Source: Deinococcus seoulensis
GTDB lineage: Bacteria; Deinococcota; Deinococci; Deinococcales; Deinococcaceae
Assembly: GCF_014648115.1 (NCBI RefSeq)
Contig: NZ_BMQM01000027.1
Span: 1 to 49,370, forward strand
DNA: 49,370 nucleotides
Direction of reading: 5' to 3'
In this document: positions 14,428 to 22,516 of the stretch, piece by piece
Numbering within the stretch: the first letter of the stretch is position 1
How the letters are laid out: each line of letters begins with the position of its first letter
Notes under the pieces: generated by a model
Told to the model about the DNA's origin: nothing
Database searches by the model: none
The model's input: the letters and a program-made list of their open reading frames with translations, nothing else
Made by a program: the position numbers and the translations under genes

Positions 14428-15006
14428 ATGCCCAGCCCCAAAGCAAAGCCCCCCAAGAAAGACAGCCGCAGCCGCGGGGCGAAGCCCCAGGGACGCCCCC
14501 CCGCCTACGACTGGACGGCCATCCGCCGCGAGTACATCCGGGGGGACGACCGCGTCACCCTGGAATCCCTCAGCGCGGACGCAGCAACCCCGCACGGTAG
14601 CCAAACGCAGCGCCCGAGCCTGAGCCAACTGAAACGCCGCTCCAGCGCAGAAGACTGGCTGGACCTCCGCACCCAGTTCCGCGCCCAGGTGGCGGCCAGG
14701 GCGCAGGCCCTCGACCTCGAAACCGTGGAGCAGGTGCGGATGCGGCAGGCGACCCTCGGGAAGGCGCTGCAGACCCTGGCCGTGCGGGGCATGGGGAACG
14801 TCGATCCGAAGGATGTCGGGCCGCAGGAAATCGCGCGCCTGGCGCTGGTCGGCACGCAGATCGAACGGCAGGCGCGCGGCATGGAGGAGTACACCGTCCG
14901 GATCGAGGACCTGAGCAGCCCGGCGGACCTGAAGAAGCTGACGCGCGAGCAGCTGTCCGAGTTGCTGGAGCGGAGACGGAAAGCGCGTGGCCCGGCGCAG
15001 GCGTGA
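14428..15006 (+). CDS. terS: Terminase small subunit
   Basis: The ATG at 14428 has GGAGGTGA 6 nt upstream. The 192-aa protein has a basic Pro/Lys-rich start, then a helix-turn-helix region (YDWTAIRREYIRGDDRV, with LESLSADAATPHGSQ), a long coiled helical middle (RTQFRAQVAARAQALDLE) and a C-terminal helix (LTREQLSELLERRRKA). This is the organisation of TerS proteins, which bind the packaging site and recruit TerL. The assignment leans on its place directly before TerL, with a 20-nt overlap. Confidence 0.8.
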   Translation: MPSPKAKPPKKDSRSRGAKPQGRPPAYDWTAIRREYIRGDDRVTLESLSADAATPHGSQTQRPSLSQLKRRSSAEDWLDLRTQFRAQVAARAQALDLETVEQVRMRQATLGKALQTLAVRGMGNVDPKDVGPQEIARLALVGTQIERQARGMEEYTVRIEDLSSPADLKKLTREQLSELLERRRKARGPAQA

Positions 15007-16639
15007 GGCGTGGCCGGGCTGGCTGGACGAAGAGTTGATCATCGCGCAGCTGGCCGAGCTGGAACTGGAGGAACGCGGCGAGTTGCCCGAGCCTGAGCCG
15101 GTGCGATCGCTGACGCTGCGGGAGTTCGTGCACGAGTTCTGGGATGTGCTGGAACCCGGCACGCCACTGGCGTGGGGCTGGGCGCTGGACGCCATGTGCC
15201 TGCATCTGGAGGCGGCCGCCCGGCGGGAGATCCGAAGGCTGATCATCAACGTCCCCCCAGGCACCATGAAGTCCAGCCTCTGCAACGTGTTCTTCCCCGC
15301 GTGGGTGTGGGCGGAACTGGATGCGGGCGAGCGGTTCCTCGCCACGGCCTTCAACGAAAGCCTCTCCATCCGCGACAGCATGAGCTGCCGCCGCCTCGTC
15401 GAAAGCCCCGAGTACCAGGAACGGTACGGGGAGCGCGTGCGGCTCATGCGGGACCAGAACAGCAAGGGGCAGTTCGACACCACGGCGCGCGGGCGGCGCC
15501 AGGTCAAACCCATCACCAGCGCGACCGGCGCGCGCGGCAACATCCTCCTGATCGACGACCCGAACAACGCCGCCGAGATGGACAGCCGCGCCCACCGCCG
15601 ATCCATCATCAACGCGTACGACCAGAGCCTCAGCCGACGCGGCGCGGACCCGAAACGGTACGTACAGATCGTGATCATGCAGCGCCTGCACGAGGAGGAC
15701 CTTACCGGGCACCTGGAACGCAAGGGCGGCTGGGAAGTGCTGCGCCTCCCGGAGCGGTACGAACCGGAGCACCACACGCAGACGAGCATCTGGGACGATC
15801 CGCGCACGGAGCCCGGCGAGCTGCTGTTCCCGGAGTTCCGGGACGAGGAGGACTACCGGCAGGCGGAACTGGACCTCGGGTCGTTCGGTACGGCCGGGCA
15901 AATGCAGCAGCGGCCCGTGCCGGCCGGCGGGGGCGTCGTGAAGGGCTGGTGGTGGCGATACCACGCCCCCGCCCACCTGATCCCCTCACTGCCGCCGCTG
16001 CGCCTGAAAGTGGTCAGCGAGGACGGGGACGTGACCGAGATCGACGCCGTGGTGATCCCCACCCCGGAATCGTTCGACTTCACGCTCACCAGTTGGGACT
16101 TCGCCTTCAAGGACAAGAAGGACAGCGACTTCGTGGTCGGGCAGGCCTGGGGCAGCCGCGGCCCGGACGCCTTCCTGCTCGACCAGACGCGCGGCCGCTG
16201 GGATTACGTGAAGTCCAAACAGGCCGTCATCGCCTTCGCGGACCGCTGGCCGGACATCCCCGAACACCTGATCGAGGACAAGGCCAACGGCCCGGCCATC
16301 ATCAGCGACGTCCGCACCGTCCTGCCCGGGCTGATCGCCTACGAACCAGACGGCAGCAAGCAATCCCGCGTGTCCGCCGAGAGCAGCACCATCGAATCCG
16401 GACACGTCTACCTGCCGCACCCCAGCCTCGCGCCGTGGGTGGCCAGCGAGTACCTGCCGGAGTGGGCGCAGTTCCCGAACGGCGCGAACGACGACCAGAT
16501 CGACCCGACCACCCAGGCCCTCCAGCGGTTCAAGCAGAAGCGCCGCGCCTGGGCCAAGCAGCACACGCATGGAGACAAGCTGTCGACCTTGACGCTCCGC
16601 GCAATTGGAGGCAGAAGAGTGAGCGCTTGGCGCAAATGA
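14987..16639 (+). CDS. terL: Terminase large subunit (ATPase-nuclease)
   Basis: This 550-aa packaging motor starts at GTG 14987 inside terS. Walker A is NVPPGTMKSS (88-97) and Walker B is ILLIDDPN (186-193). The C-terminal RNase H-like nuclease has TSWDFAFKDKKDSDFVVG with Asp370 and Asp380, then IEDKANG, then GANDDQIDPTTQAL with the last acidic pair near 501. TerL cuts concatemers and pumps DNA into the prohead. The last 15 or so residues (LTLRAIGGRRVSAWRK) look unusual and border an AT-rich insert, so the tail may have been rewritten by that insertion. Confidence 0.95.
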   Translation: MARRRREAWPGWLDEELIIAQLAELELEERGELPEPEPVRSLTLREFVHEFWDVLEPGTPLAWGWALDAMCLHLEAAARREIRRLIINVPPGTMKSSLCNVFFPAWVWAELDAGERFLATAFNESLSIRDSMSCRRLVESPEYQERYGERVRLMRDQNSKGQFDTTARGRRQVKPITSATGARGNILLIDDPNNAAEMDSRAHRRSIINAYDQSLSRRGADPKRYVQIVIMQRLHEEDLTGHLERKGGWEVLRLPERYEPEHHTQTSIWDDPRTEPGELLFPEFRDEEDYRQAELDLGSFGTAGQMQQRPVPAGGGVVKGWWWRYHAPAHLIPSLPPLRLKVVSEDGDVTEIDAVVIPTPESFDFTLTSWDFAFKDKKDSDFVVGQAWGSRGPDAFLLDQTRGRWDYVKSKQAVIAFADRWPDIPEHLIEDKANGPAIISDVRTVLPGLIAYEPDGSKQSRVSAESSTIESGHVYLPHPSLAPWVASEYLPEWAQFPNGANDDQIDPTTQALQRFKQKRRAWAKQHTHGDKLSTLTLRAIGGRRVSAWRK

Positions 16640-16698
16640 TCCAGTTCATCCGCTCAGCGTCAAGCAGAGTTGACGCAGCGCTTTCCTATCAGGCCCCT

Positions 16699-16704
16699 TA
16701 CTAT
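16699..16704 (+). promoter_or_regulatory. -10-like hexamer TACTAT, 6 nt before ATG 16711
   Basis: TACTAT lies 6 nt before the ATG of the secreted accessory gene. A TTGACG occurs about 23 bp farther upstream, longer than a normal spacer. No Shine-Dalgarno sequence is present. Confidence 0.45.
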
Positions 16705-16710
16705 GCGAGC

Positions 16711-17307
16711 ATGAGAATGCATGCTTTGCTTGCTTTGGCTTTAAGTACGTGCGCACATGCGGTTGACGCAGTTGATATTCAGCCATTCGGGATAAAGCCA
16801 GGGATTTCCATTGATCAGCTAATCAAAATGGGCGCTACCCCTTCTACTAATCCGGGATTTTATCGCCTCAACACTGTTCCCACTCCAAACAGCGCTTTTG
16901 AATTTTACACTGTTAAAGCCTCTTCCAAACAGGGAGTATGCATGGTTAGAGGCACCGGCCTTACCATAAAGAATGACCCCTCAGGCTCTTTAACAAAAGC
17001 TAATTTTAATTCATTAAAGGCAGCTTTGAGTAGTAAATATGGGACCTCTGAAGATTTCGATTTCATCAAGGGCAGCAGCATCTGGAAAGATTCAAATGAC
17101 TGGATGATGTCCATTAAACAAGAGGATCGCAATCTAGTCTCTTTTTGGCAACCCACAGCCTCCAATAAGCTGCCTAAAGGTTACGCGATCATGCTAAAAG
17201 TTTCCGCATTGAGCAGCACCGACGGCTGGATCAGCGTTGTGTATGAATTCCCGAATACAGAGGCCTGTACAGATGAAATAAATCTCAACAAGGGCGACGG
17301 TCTTTAA
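16711..17307 (+). CDS. Secreted accessory protein between terL and portal
   Basis: This 198-aa gene is AT-rich relative to its neighbours and has its own promoter-like hexamer and terminator, so it is an autonomous insert. MRMHALLALALSTCAHAVDA is a signal peptide with likely cleavage at AHA. The mature domain (FGIKPGISIDQLIKMG, then KANFNSLKAALSSKYG) resembles bacterial periplasmic proteins in which a small alpha/beta domain follows a GxxxGxS-type start. Two cysteines (GVCMV and EACTD) could pair. Possibly exclusion or lysogenic conversion; the exact family is not recognised. Confidence 0.7.
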   Translation: MRMHALLALALSTCAHAVDAVDIQPFGIKPGISIDQLIKMGATPSTNPGFYRLNTVPTPNSAFEFYTVKASSKQGVCMVRGTGLTIKNDPSGSLTKANFNSLKAALSSKYGTSEDFDFIKGSSIWKDSNDWMMSIKQEDRNLVSFWQPTASNKLPKGYAIMLKVSALSSTDGWISVVYEFPNTEACTDEINLNKGDGL

Positions 17308-17350
17308 CCACATTCACTCGCGTTAAATCACGAATGCCAAAACATTCTAG

Positions 17351-17374
17351 GCAGCCTGCACAGGCTGCTTTTTT
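17351..17374 (+). terminator. Rho-independent terminator
   Basis: GCAGCCTG and CAGGCTGC form an 8-bp stem around a CA loop, followed by six T residues. It closes the inserted secreted-protein gene just before the portal ribosome site. Confidence 0.85.
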
Positions 17375-17398
17375 CATGCCCTGAGGAGGTGAACGCCC

Positions 17399-18724
17399 AT
17401 GACGCAACCCGCACCCAAGACCGGCCTGATGGACCTGCGCATTCTCGGCAGCAACGGCCAGCGCAGCTGGTACCGCCAGTTCCTTCCCGACGAAGGCATC
17501 TACGCCGCGCAGCTCTACCAAGACATGCGCGACACGGACCCCATCGTCGGCGCGGTGTTCCTCGCGCTCGAAAGCCTGTTCCGGCAGGTGGACTGGCAGG
17601 AAGTCCCCGCCGACGACAGTCCCGAAGCGGTCGCTTGGGCGCTGTTCCTGCGGGAGTGCCGGGAGGACATGAGTCACACCTGGCCCGCGTTCCTCGCGGA
17701 CGTCCTGACCATGCTCACGCACGGCTGGTCGTACTTCGAGGTGGTGTACAAGATCCGGCGCGGCCCTGACCAGACGGACGCCCGGTACCGCAGCGCCCAC
17801 AGCGACGGCCGCGTCGGCTGGCGGAAGTTCGCCCTCCGGCCCCAGCGCACCCTGAGCCGCTGGGAGTACGACGGTGACGGCGGCATTCAGGGCCTGTGGC
17901 AGAGCACGCCCGGCGGCGTCGTGTTCATCCCCGTCCAGCGCGCCCTGCACTTCCGCACCACCGAAGCCAGCGGGAACCCCGAGGGGCGCAGCATGCTCGT
18001 GAACGCCCGCCGCGCCTACCGCTTCCAGAGTCGCCTGGAGGAGTTCGAAGCGGTCGGCATTGAACGGGACCTCGCGGGCCTCCCCATCGTGGAAGTCCCC
18101 ATCGAGTTACTCAGCCCGGACGCGACCGAGCAGCAGCAGGCGGTCCTGCAGGGCATCCTCCGGCAGGCAGAAGGCGTCCGGAACGACGAACGGGCCTACG
18201 TGGCCATGCCCGCCAGCGAGTACGTCGTGAGGGAATACGACGAGAAGACCGGCACGGAGAAGCACGTGCGGCTGCCCACGGGGTACAAGTTCAGTCTCCT
18301 GCAGGGCGGGAGTGCCCGGGCGCACGACACGGACAAGATCATCAAACGGTACGGCCAGCGGATCGCCGCGAGCCTGCTGAGCACCTTCCTGCTGCTGGGC
18401 GGCAGCGAAGGCAAGGGCGCGCAGGCACTCAGCGGGGACCTGACGGACCTGTTCGAAACGGCCGGCACTGGCATCCTCGACGGCATCACCGCCGTCGTGA
18501 ACCGCTTCGCCGTGCACACCCTCATGCGCGTCAACGGCGTGCCCCCGCAGTACTGGCCGCACCTGGAGCACGGCGGGCTCACGGACGCCGCCCTGCAGAA
18601 CCTGCTGGCGCAGCTGAACGGCGTCATGAACGCGGGCGGCATCACACACGACGAGAACCTCGAAACCACCCTCCGGCAGAAACTCGGCCTGCCGGAACGG
18701 GCCGACTCAGTCACTCAGAACTAA
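17399..18724 (+). CDS. Portal protein (DUF935-like)
   Basis: A 441-aa protein with the strong ribosome site GAGGAGGTGA upstream. The N-terminal part DTDPIVGAVFLALESLF and HGWSYFEVVYKIR match phage portal proteins of the Mu gp29/DUF935 type. The central stem region includes RAYRFQSRLEEFEAVG. The C-terminal crown (ALQNLLAQLNGVMNAGG) is helical. Portals form the dodecameric vertex through which DNA enters and to which the tail joins. Its position after TerL and before the protease supports the call. The 3' end overlaps the convergent HNH gene by 4 nt. Confidence 0.88.
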   Translation: MTQPAPKTGLMDLRILGSNGQRSWYRQFLPDEGIYAAQLYQDMRDTDPIVGAVFLALESLFRQVDWQEVPADDSPEAVAWALFLRECREDMSHTWPAFLADVLTMLTHGWSYFEVVYKIRRGPDQTDARYRSAHSDGRVGWRKFALRPQRTLSRWEYDGDGGIQGLWQSTPGGVVFIPVQRALHFRTTEASGNPEGRSMLVNARRAYRFQSRLEEFEAVGIERDLAGLPIVEVPIELLSPDATEQQQAVLQGILRQAEGVRNDERAYVAMPASEYVVREYDEKTGTEKHVRLPTGYKFSLLQGGSARAHDTDKIIKRYGQRIAASLLSTFLLLGGSEGKGAQALSGDLTDLFETAGTGILDGITAVVNRFAVHTLMRVNGVPPQYWPHLEHGGLTDAALQNLLAQLNGVMNAGGITHDENLETTLRQKLGLPERADSVTQN

Positions 18725-19176
18725 AGCTCGTCATCCAGCCCGTAAGCCTCAAACGAAGGTTCATCCGGGAACGAGAAAGGTTCGGCCTTAATCCCGAGTC
18801 GCTCATCCAAGAGGCCAAGTTTGTACAGGTGCTTATCAGTAGGTTTACCGGCAGCAATCCAAGCTTCACTCCTCTTCGCGTGAAGTCGTTCACCGTAGAA
18901 CACTACTTGTTCCGGCGTCTGCTTCAAGCGGTAAGCGACCTCCTGCCGGAATTCCCGCAAATCCCAATTGGGATTTCCTGGGATGCCCTGTCCTTCCTTC
19001 AACAAATTGCACCGCCTGCACGCCCCGACCAAGTTCTCAGAGGCGTTAGTACCACCACGTGCCTGCGGCGTGAGGTGCTCGATATGCTCCGCCGGATGAT
19101 CGCCGCAGAACCAGCACACCCCCCCACTCTTCCGGTACGCGTCCGTTCGCCTGTTCTCCTTCGAGTTTTTTCCCAT
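18721..19176 (-). CDS. HNH endonuclease
   Basis: The chosen ATG at 19176 (MGKNSKENRRTD) gives 151 aa. The HNH fold is clear: GGVCWFCGDHPAEHIEH supplies CxxC and the catalytic His, then TPQARGGTNASENLVGAC and the second cysteine pair in CRRCN. It is minus-strand, has its own TATAAT and lies between portal and protease genes. HNH nucleases next to terminases can be part of packaging in some cos phages. A reversed, separately promoted copy looks more like a free-standing mobile nuclease. Confidence 0.88.
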   Translation of the reverse strand: MGKNSKENRRTDAYRKSGGVCWFCGDHPAEHIEHLTPQARGGTNASENLVGACRRCNLLKEGQGIPGNPNWDLREFRQEVAYRLKQTPEQVVFYGERLHAKRSEAWIAAGKPTDKHLYKLGLLDERLGIKAEPFSFPDEPSFEAYGLDDEL

Positions 19177-19186
19177 TAGTCGGCTG

Positions 19187-19192
19187 ATTATA
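19187..19192 (-). promoter_or_regulatory. Consensus -10 TATAAT for the HNH gene
   Basis: A perfect TATAAT on the minus strand lies 10 nt before the HNH ATG, predicting a leader of only a few nucleotides. It overlaps the AGGAGG ribosome site of the plus-strand protease gene, so the two signals share bases. Confidence 0.5.
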
Positions 19193-19204
19193 GGAGGTCC
19201 CCAA

Positions 19205-20863
19205 GTGTCCAAGAACCTCAGTTTCCTCACCCGCGAGATGGCTGGCACGGTCTGGTCGATCACGTCTCAGGCGCTCGATCACGTGCAGCAGCTCGTCGCC
19301 AGCGGCCAGATCCCCCCAGTTGCCGAAGCGCAAGCCACGCCCGAGGCGTCCGTGAGGCGCGTGCCGCTCACGCGCGGCAACGGCAAGACAGTCGGCGTGG
19401 TGTCCTTCCACGGCGTCGTGATCAACCGCTGTCCCAGTTGGGCGTTCTCGTACGGGTATATGAGCCCGCAGGCCTTCGCTGCCGAGATCCGCGAGCTGGC
19501 CGATGATCCGATGGTCGCCAGCATCGTAATCAGCGTGGACAGCCCAGGCGGCACCGTCGCTGGGACAGTCGAAGCCGCTGAAGCGGTCGCGTACGCCAAA
19601 AGCAAGAAGCGCGTCACCGCCGTCGTGGCCGACATGGCGTGCAGCGCCGCGTACTGGGTGGCCGCGCAGGCCAGCGAGATCGTCGTGAGCCCCACGGCAC
19701 TGACAGGCAGCATCGGCTGCATCATCAGCCACGCCGACTACACGAAGGTGATGGACACATGGGGCATCCTCGTCACGTACATCCGCAGCGCCGCGAAGAA
19801 AGCCCTCGGGCAGCCTTACGAGCCGCTGAGCGCCGAGGGCCGCGCCGAGATGCAGCGCATGGTGGACGACGTGCACGCCCAGTTCGTGCAGGCTGTGGCG
19901 AAAGGTCGACGCAAGGCGCGTGGCGTGGTCGCTGAGCAGTGGGCGACCGGTGAAGTCTGGACCGGCGTGGCCGCTGTCACCGCTGGTCTCGCCGACCGCG
20001 TAGGCAGCCTGCACACCGTCATCGGGGAAGGCACGGGCGCCATCGCCCCGCCCGACCCACAGCCGCCCACGCCGAACCCTGGGGATGAGGAAAACCCCGA
20101 GGCACGCACCACCCCTTCTCTCACTGCCAACGGCGACCCGGACACCCCGGACGCTGAGCAGCCCACCAGCCCCACAGACGACCCGCCTGCCACCACGGAG
20201 GCGGGTTCGCCTATCACCCCCCAGCCCGCGCCGAACGCGCAGGAGGCACCTATGAAGATGACCATCGCCGCCATTTCCGCGAAACTCGCCGCTGGCGAGA
20301 CCCTCAGCGCCGAGGAGCGCACGTTCCTCGACGATCACCTCGCCGCCCAGTCCGCAGCCGCAGCCGCCCCGGCCACGCCGGGAGCGGGTCAGGCACCCCA
20401 GCCAAACGCAAAAGTGGACCTCAGCGCCCTGACGCCTGAAGCCCGAGAGGCCGTCGAGAAAGCCCAGGCGGACGCCGCGGCGGCCAACGCCCGCGCCGAG
20501 CGGGCCGAGAACACCGCAAACACCGAACGTGACCAGCGGCTCGACCGTGAGTTCCGCGAGCGGGCCGTGCAGCTGGGCCAGCCCGCCACGTTCGGCGCGA
20601 CCCTCCGCGCGGCCAGCGAGAAGATGACCAAGGAAGAGTACGCCTCCCTCGAACAGAGCCTGAACGCCACCGGCGCGCAACTGGAGCTGATCGGCGAACG
20701 CGGCAGCCACCAGGACCGCAAGGTCAGCAGTGACGCCAAGGCCGAGTACCGCACCCGCGTGGACACCGCTATGAACGCCGACCCGAACCTCACCCGCGCC
20801 CAGGCCGGGCAGAAGGTCATGCGGGACGACCCGGCCTTCGCCGCCCGCTACCGCAACAGCTGA
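19205..20863 (+). CDS. S49-family head maturation protease with C-terminal scaffold domain
   Basis: A 552-aa lambda C/SppA-like protein starting at GTG 19205 after TAGGAGGT. The protease core carries VDSPGGTVAG (oxyanion region, 111-120), DMACSAAYW with nucleophile Ser147, and a candidate general base Lys198 or Lys199 in RSAAKKALG. A Pro/Thr-rich linker (about 275-345) leads to a helical scaffold domain with QADAAAANARAERAENTAN. The protease clears the scaffold and trims head proteins after assembly. The scaffold can also be made alone from an internal start at 20252. It lies in the expected position between portal and capsid genes. Confidence 0.92.
   Translation: MSKNLSFLTREMAGTVWSITSQALDHVQQLVASGQIPPVAEAQATPEASVRRVPLTRGNGKTVGVVSFHGVVINRCPSWAFSYGYMSPQAFAAEIRELADDPMVASIVISVDSPGGTVAGTVEAAEAVAYAKSKKRVTAVVADMACSAAYWVAAQASEIVVSPTALTGSIGCIISHADYTKVMDTWGILVTYIRSAAKKALGQPYEPLSAEGRAEMQRMVDDVHAQFVQAVAKGRRKARGVVAEQWATGEVWTGVAAVTAGLADRVGSLHTVIGEGTGAIAPPDPQPPTPNPGDEENPEARTTPSLTANGDPDTPDAEQPTSPTDDPPATTEAGSPITPQPAPNAQEAPMKMTIAAISAKLAAGETLSAEERTFLDDHLAAQSAAAAAPATPGAGQAPQPNAKVDLSALTPEAREAVEKAQADAAAANARAERAENTANTERDQRLDREFRERAVQLGQPATFGATLRAASEKMTKEEYASLEQSLNATGAQLELIGERGSHQDRKVSSDAKAEYRTRVDTAMNADPNLTRAQAGQKVMRDDPAFAARYRNS
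20252..20863 (+). CDS. Nested scaffold protein (internal start, Nu3-like)
   Basis: Codon 350 of the protease gene is an ATG preceded by AGGAGG with a 5-nt gap, an ideal ribosome site. The 203-aa product begins MKMTIAAISAKLAAGE and consists of the helical, Ala/Glu-rich scaffold domain alone. Lambda makes Nu3 within gene C in the same way; the scaffold is needed in excess of the protease to shape the prohead. Internal initiation here is inferred from the site and the domain border, not observed. Confidence 0.75.
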   Translation: MKMTIAAISAKLAAGETLSAEERTFLDDHLAAQSAAAAAPATPGAGQAPQPNAKVDLSALTPEAREAVEKAQADAAAANARAERAENTANTERDQRLDREFRERAVQLGQPATFGATLRAASEKMTKEEYASLEQSLNATGAQLELIGERGSHQDRKVSSDAKAEYRTRVDTAMNADPNLTRAQAGQKVMRDDPAFAARYRNS

Positions 20864-20909
20864 CGCCCTGCCCTCCCCGCCCTCTCGCCCCCCAAGGAGC
20901 ACCTGAACC

Positions 20910-21323
20910 ATGGCCACCACCAAACCCATCGAAGGCGGCAAGCACGCCGCGCCCAGCGCCCGCGACCTCACCGCCTACCAGTGGCACGCCGCGAAGATCC
21001 TCCCCGGCACGAACGACGGCAAGGCCCGCAACGCCGCGCTGCGAAACAAGATCGACGTCGCCGGTGCCGGTGACGACGTGTTCGGCGTGATCGAGAACCC
21101 CGGCGCGGTCGCCGGGAAGACCACCACCCTGCAGACCCTCGGCCGCACCAAGCTCAAGGTCAGCCAGGACGTGCAGCCCACCGACAAGCTCCGCGCCGGT
21201 CCGGACGGCGTGGGCGTGAAGGCCGTCGCCGGCGAAGCGTACTTCTTCACCGTGATGGAGAGCGGCAAGGCGGGGAGCATCGTGCCCGTCGAGTTCGACC
21301 GTGGCACCCTGCCTGACGCTTAA
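20910..21323 (+). CDS. Head decoration protein (gpD-like position)
   Basis: This 137-aa protein has AAGGAGC upstream of its ATG. The start is Ala/Lys-rich, followed by a small beta-rich domain with LRNKIDVAGAGDDVFG, VAGKTTTLQTLGRTKL and EAYFFTVMESGKAG. A gene of this size and fold class between the scaffold and capsid genes is normally the decoration protein that stabilises the expanded head, as lambda gpD does. The alternative is a DUF2190-type cement protein. The assignment depends mainly on context and length. Confidence 0.65.
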   Translation: MATTKPIEGGKHAAPSARDLTAYQWHAAKILPGTNDGKARNAALRNKIDVAGAGDDVFGVIENPGAVAGKTTTLQTLGRTKLKVSQDVQPTDKLRAGPDGVGVKAVAGEAYFFTVMESGKAGSIVPVEFDRGTLPDA

Positions 21324-21405
21324 CCCACGCCGCGCTGATTCCCCTGCCCCGCCCTGGCTGACGCTGCGGCGGGGCTTCGCCTTCACTCCCCCCCTGGAGA
21401 ACCAC

Positions 21406-22503
21406 ATGAAGCACAACATCCTGCTCACGGGCGCCCTGATGGCCGCCTACGACGACACCACCGGCCCCCTCCCCGGCATGATCGCCGGAGGTCAAAGCGA
21501 CGAGTATCTGACCGACGTCGCCGTCGACGCCATGCAGAACGACGACGAGTTCATCACGCCCACCGCGTTCCCGATCGTGCAGGTGGAGAACGAAGCCGGG
21601 AAGATCAAGGTATGGGACCGGGGCAGCCTGATCCGCCCCGAGATGCGCCTGCACAGCTACGGCGACCGCCCCGTCGTCGGCGGGTACAAGACCAAGAAGG
21701 CCAGTTACGACACCGAGCACTACAGCCTCCAGAAGAACATCGCGCCCAGCGACGTCGCCGCCAGCCGCCGCGACCCCATGCGGCCCATGGCGGACGCAGC
21801 GACGTACCTCGCCGGGCAGGCCCGCCTGAACCTCGACCTGCGGTACGCCAGCACCGCGTTCCATGAGGACGCCGGGTGGGCGTGGCGCTACCAGGGCGTC
21901 ACCGGCAACCCGAACCGGGCGGCGGACACCCCGGAGTTCCTGCAGCTCGACCAGCCCGGCGCGAATCCCGCCGAACTGATCCGGGGCCGCATCGAACGCT
22001 TCCGCCGCTTCACCGGCAAGAAACCCAACCTGCTGCAGGTGGGCGTGGACGTGTACGCCAGCCTGGTCTTCAACGAGGACATCACGGACCGCGTGAAGTA
22101 CGTGCAGCGCGGCGTGGCGGACATCGACCTGCTGGCGTCCTTCTTCGACGTGCCCCGCGTGCAGATCGTCAGCGGGGTCGTGAACGACGCCGAGGAAGGG
22201 CAGGACGACAACATCGATTACATCTGCGATCCCAAGGGCATGCTGCTGATGTATGTCGCGCCGAATCCCAGCCGCGAGACGCCCAGCGCCGGGTACACGT
22301 TCAACTGGGAGAACCTGTACCGCGCGTTCGAAGGTGACCAGGAGCGAATCCTGAACGAACTGGCGCTGATCCGCCGTGGGTACAACGCCGAGACTGGCAA
22401 CCGCTGGGTGCAGGTGCACACGGCGGCCAGCTCGAACATCGTCGCGCCGGACCTGGGCATGTGGTTCAGCGACGTCGTCAGCACCAGCCAGAGCGACTGG
22501 TAA
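21406..22503 (+). CDS. Major capsid protein
   Basis: A 365-aa protein from ATG 21406 with TGGAGA upstream. Features common to lambda E/HK97-fold capsids are visible: an N-terminal arm (YLTDVAVDAMQNDDEF), the segment EHYSLQKNIAPSDVA, a helical spine-like region (RIERFRRFTGKKPNLLQ) and a C-terminal strand pair (EDITDRVKYVQRG). It is the only protein of suitable size between decoration and connector genes. The capsid forms the icosahedral shell. A short intergenic gap leads to the convergent HEPN-like insert. Confidence 0.88.
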   Translation: MKHNILLTGALMAAYDDTTGPLPGMIAGGQSDEYLTDVAVDAMQNDDEFITPTAFPIVQVENEAGKIKVWDRGSLIRPEMRLHSYGDRPVVGGYKTKKASYDTEHYSLQKNIAPSDVAASRRDPMRPMADAATYLAGQARLNLDLRYASTAFHEDAGWAWRYQGVTGNPNRAADTPEFLQLDQPGANPAELIRGRIERFRRFTGKKPNLLQVGVDVYASLVFNEDITDRVKYVQRGVADIDLLASFFDVPRVQIVSGVVNDAEEGQDDNIDYICDPKGMLLMYVAPNPSRETPSAGYTFNWENLYRAFEGDQERILNELALIRRGYNAETGNRWVQVHTAASSNIVAPDLGMWFSDVVSTSQSDW

Positions 22504-22516
22504 CACCATTGCGAGA

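Noticed and set aside
18721..19176. HNH protein as an essential packaging component
   Set aside because: Possible in some cos phages, but here it is reversed, separately promoted and not next to terL, so the free-standing nuclease reading is preferred.
19046..20971. Open minus-strand frame of over 600 codons opposite the protease gene
   Set aside because: The S49 motifs and ribosome sites on the plus strand are clear; the antisense product has no recognisable features.
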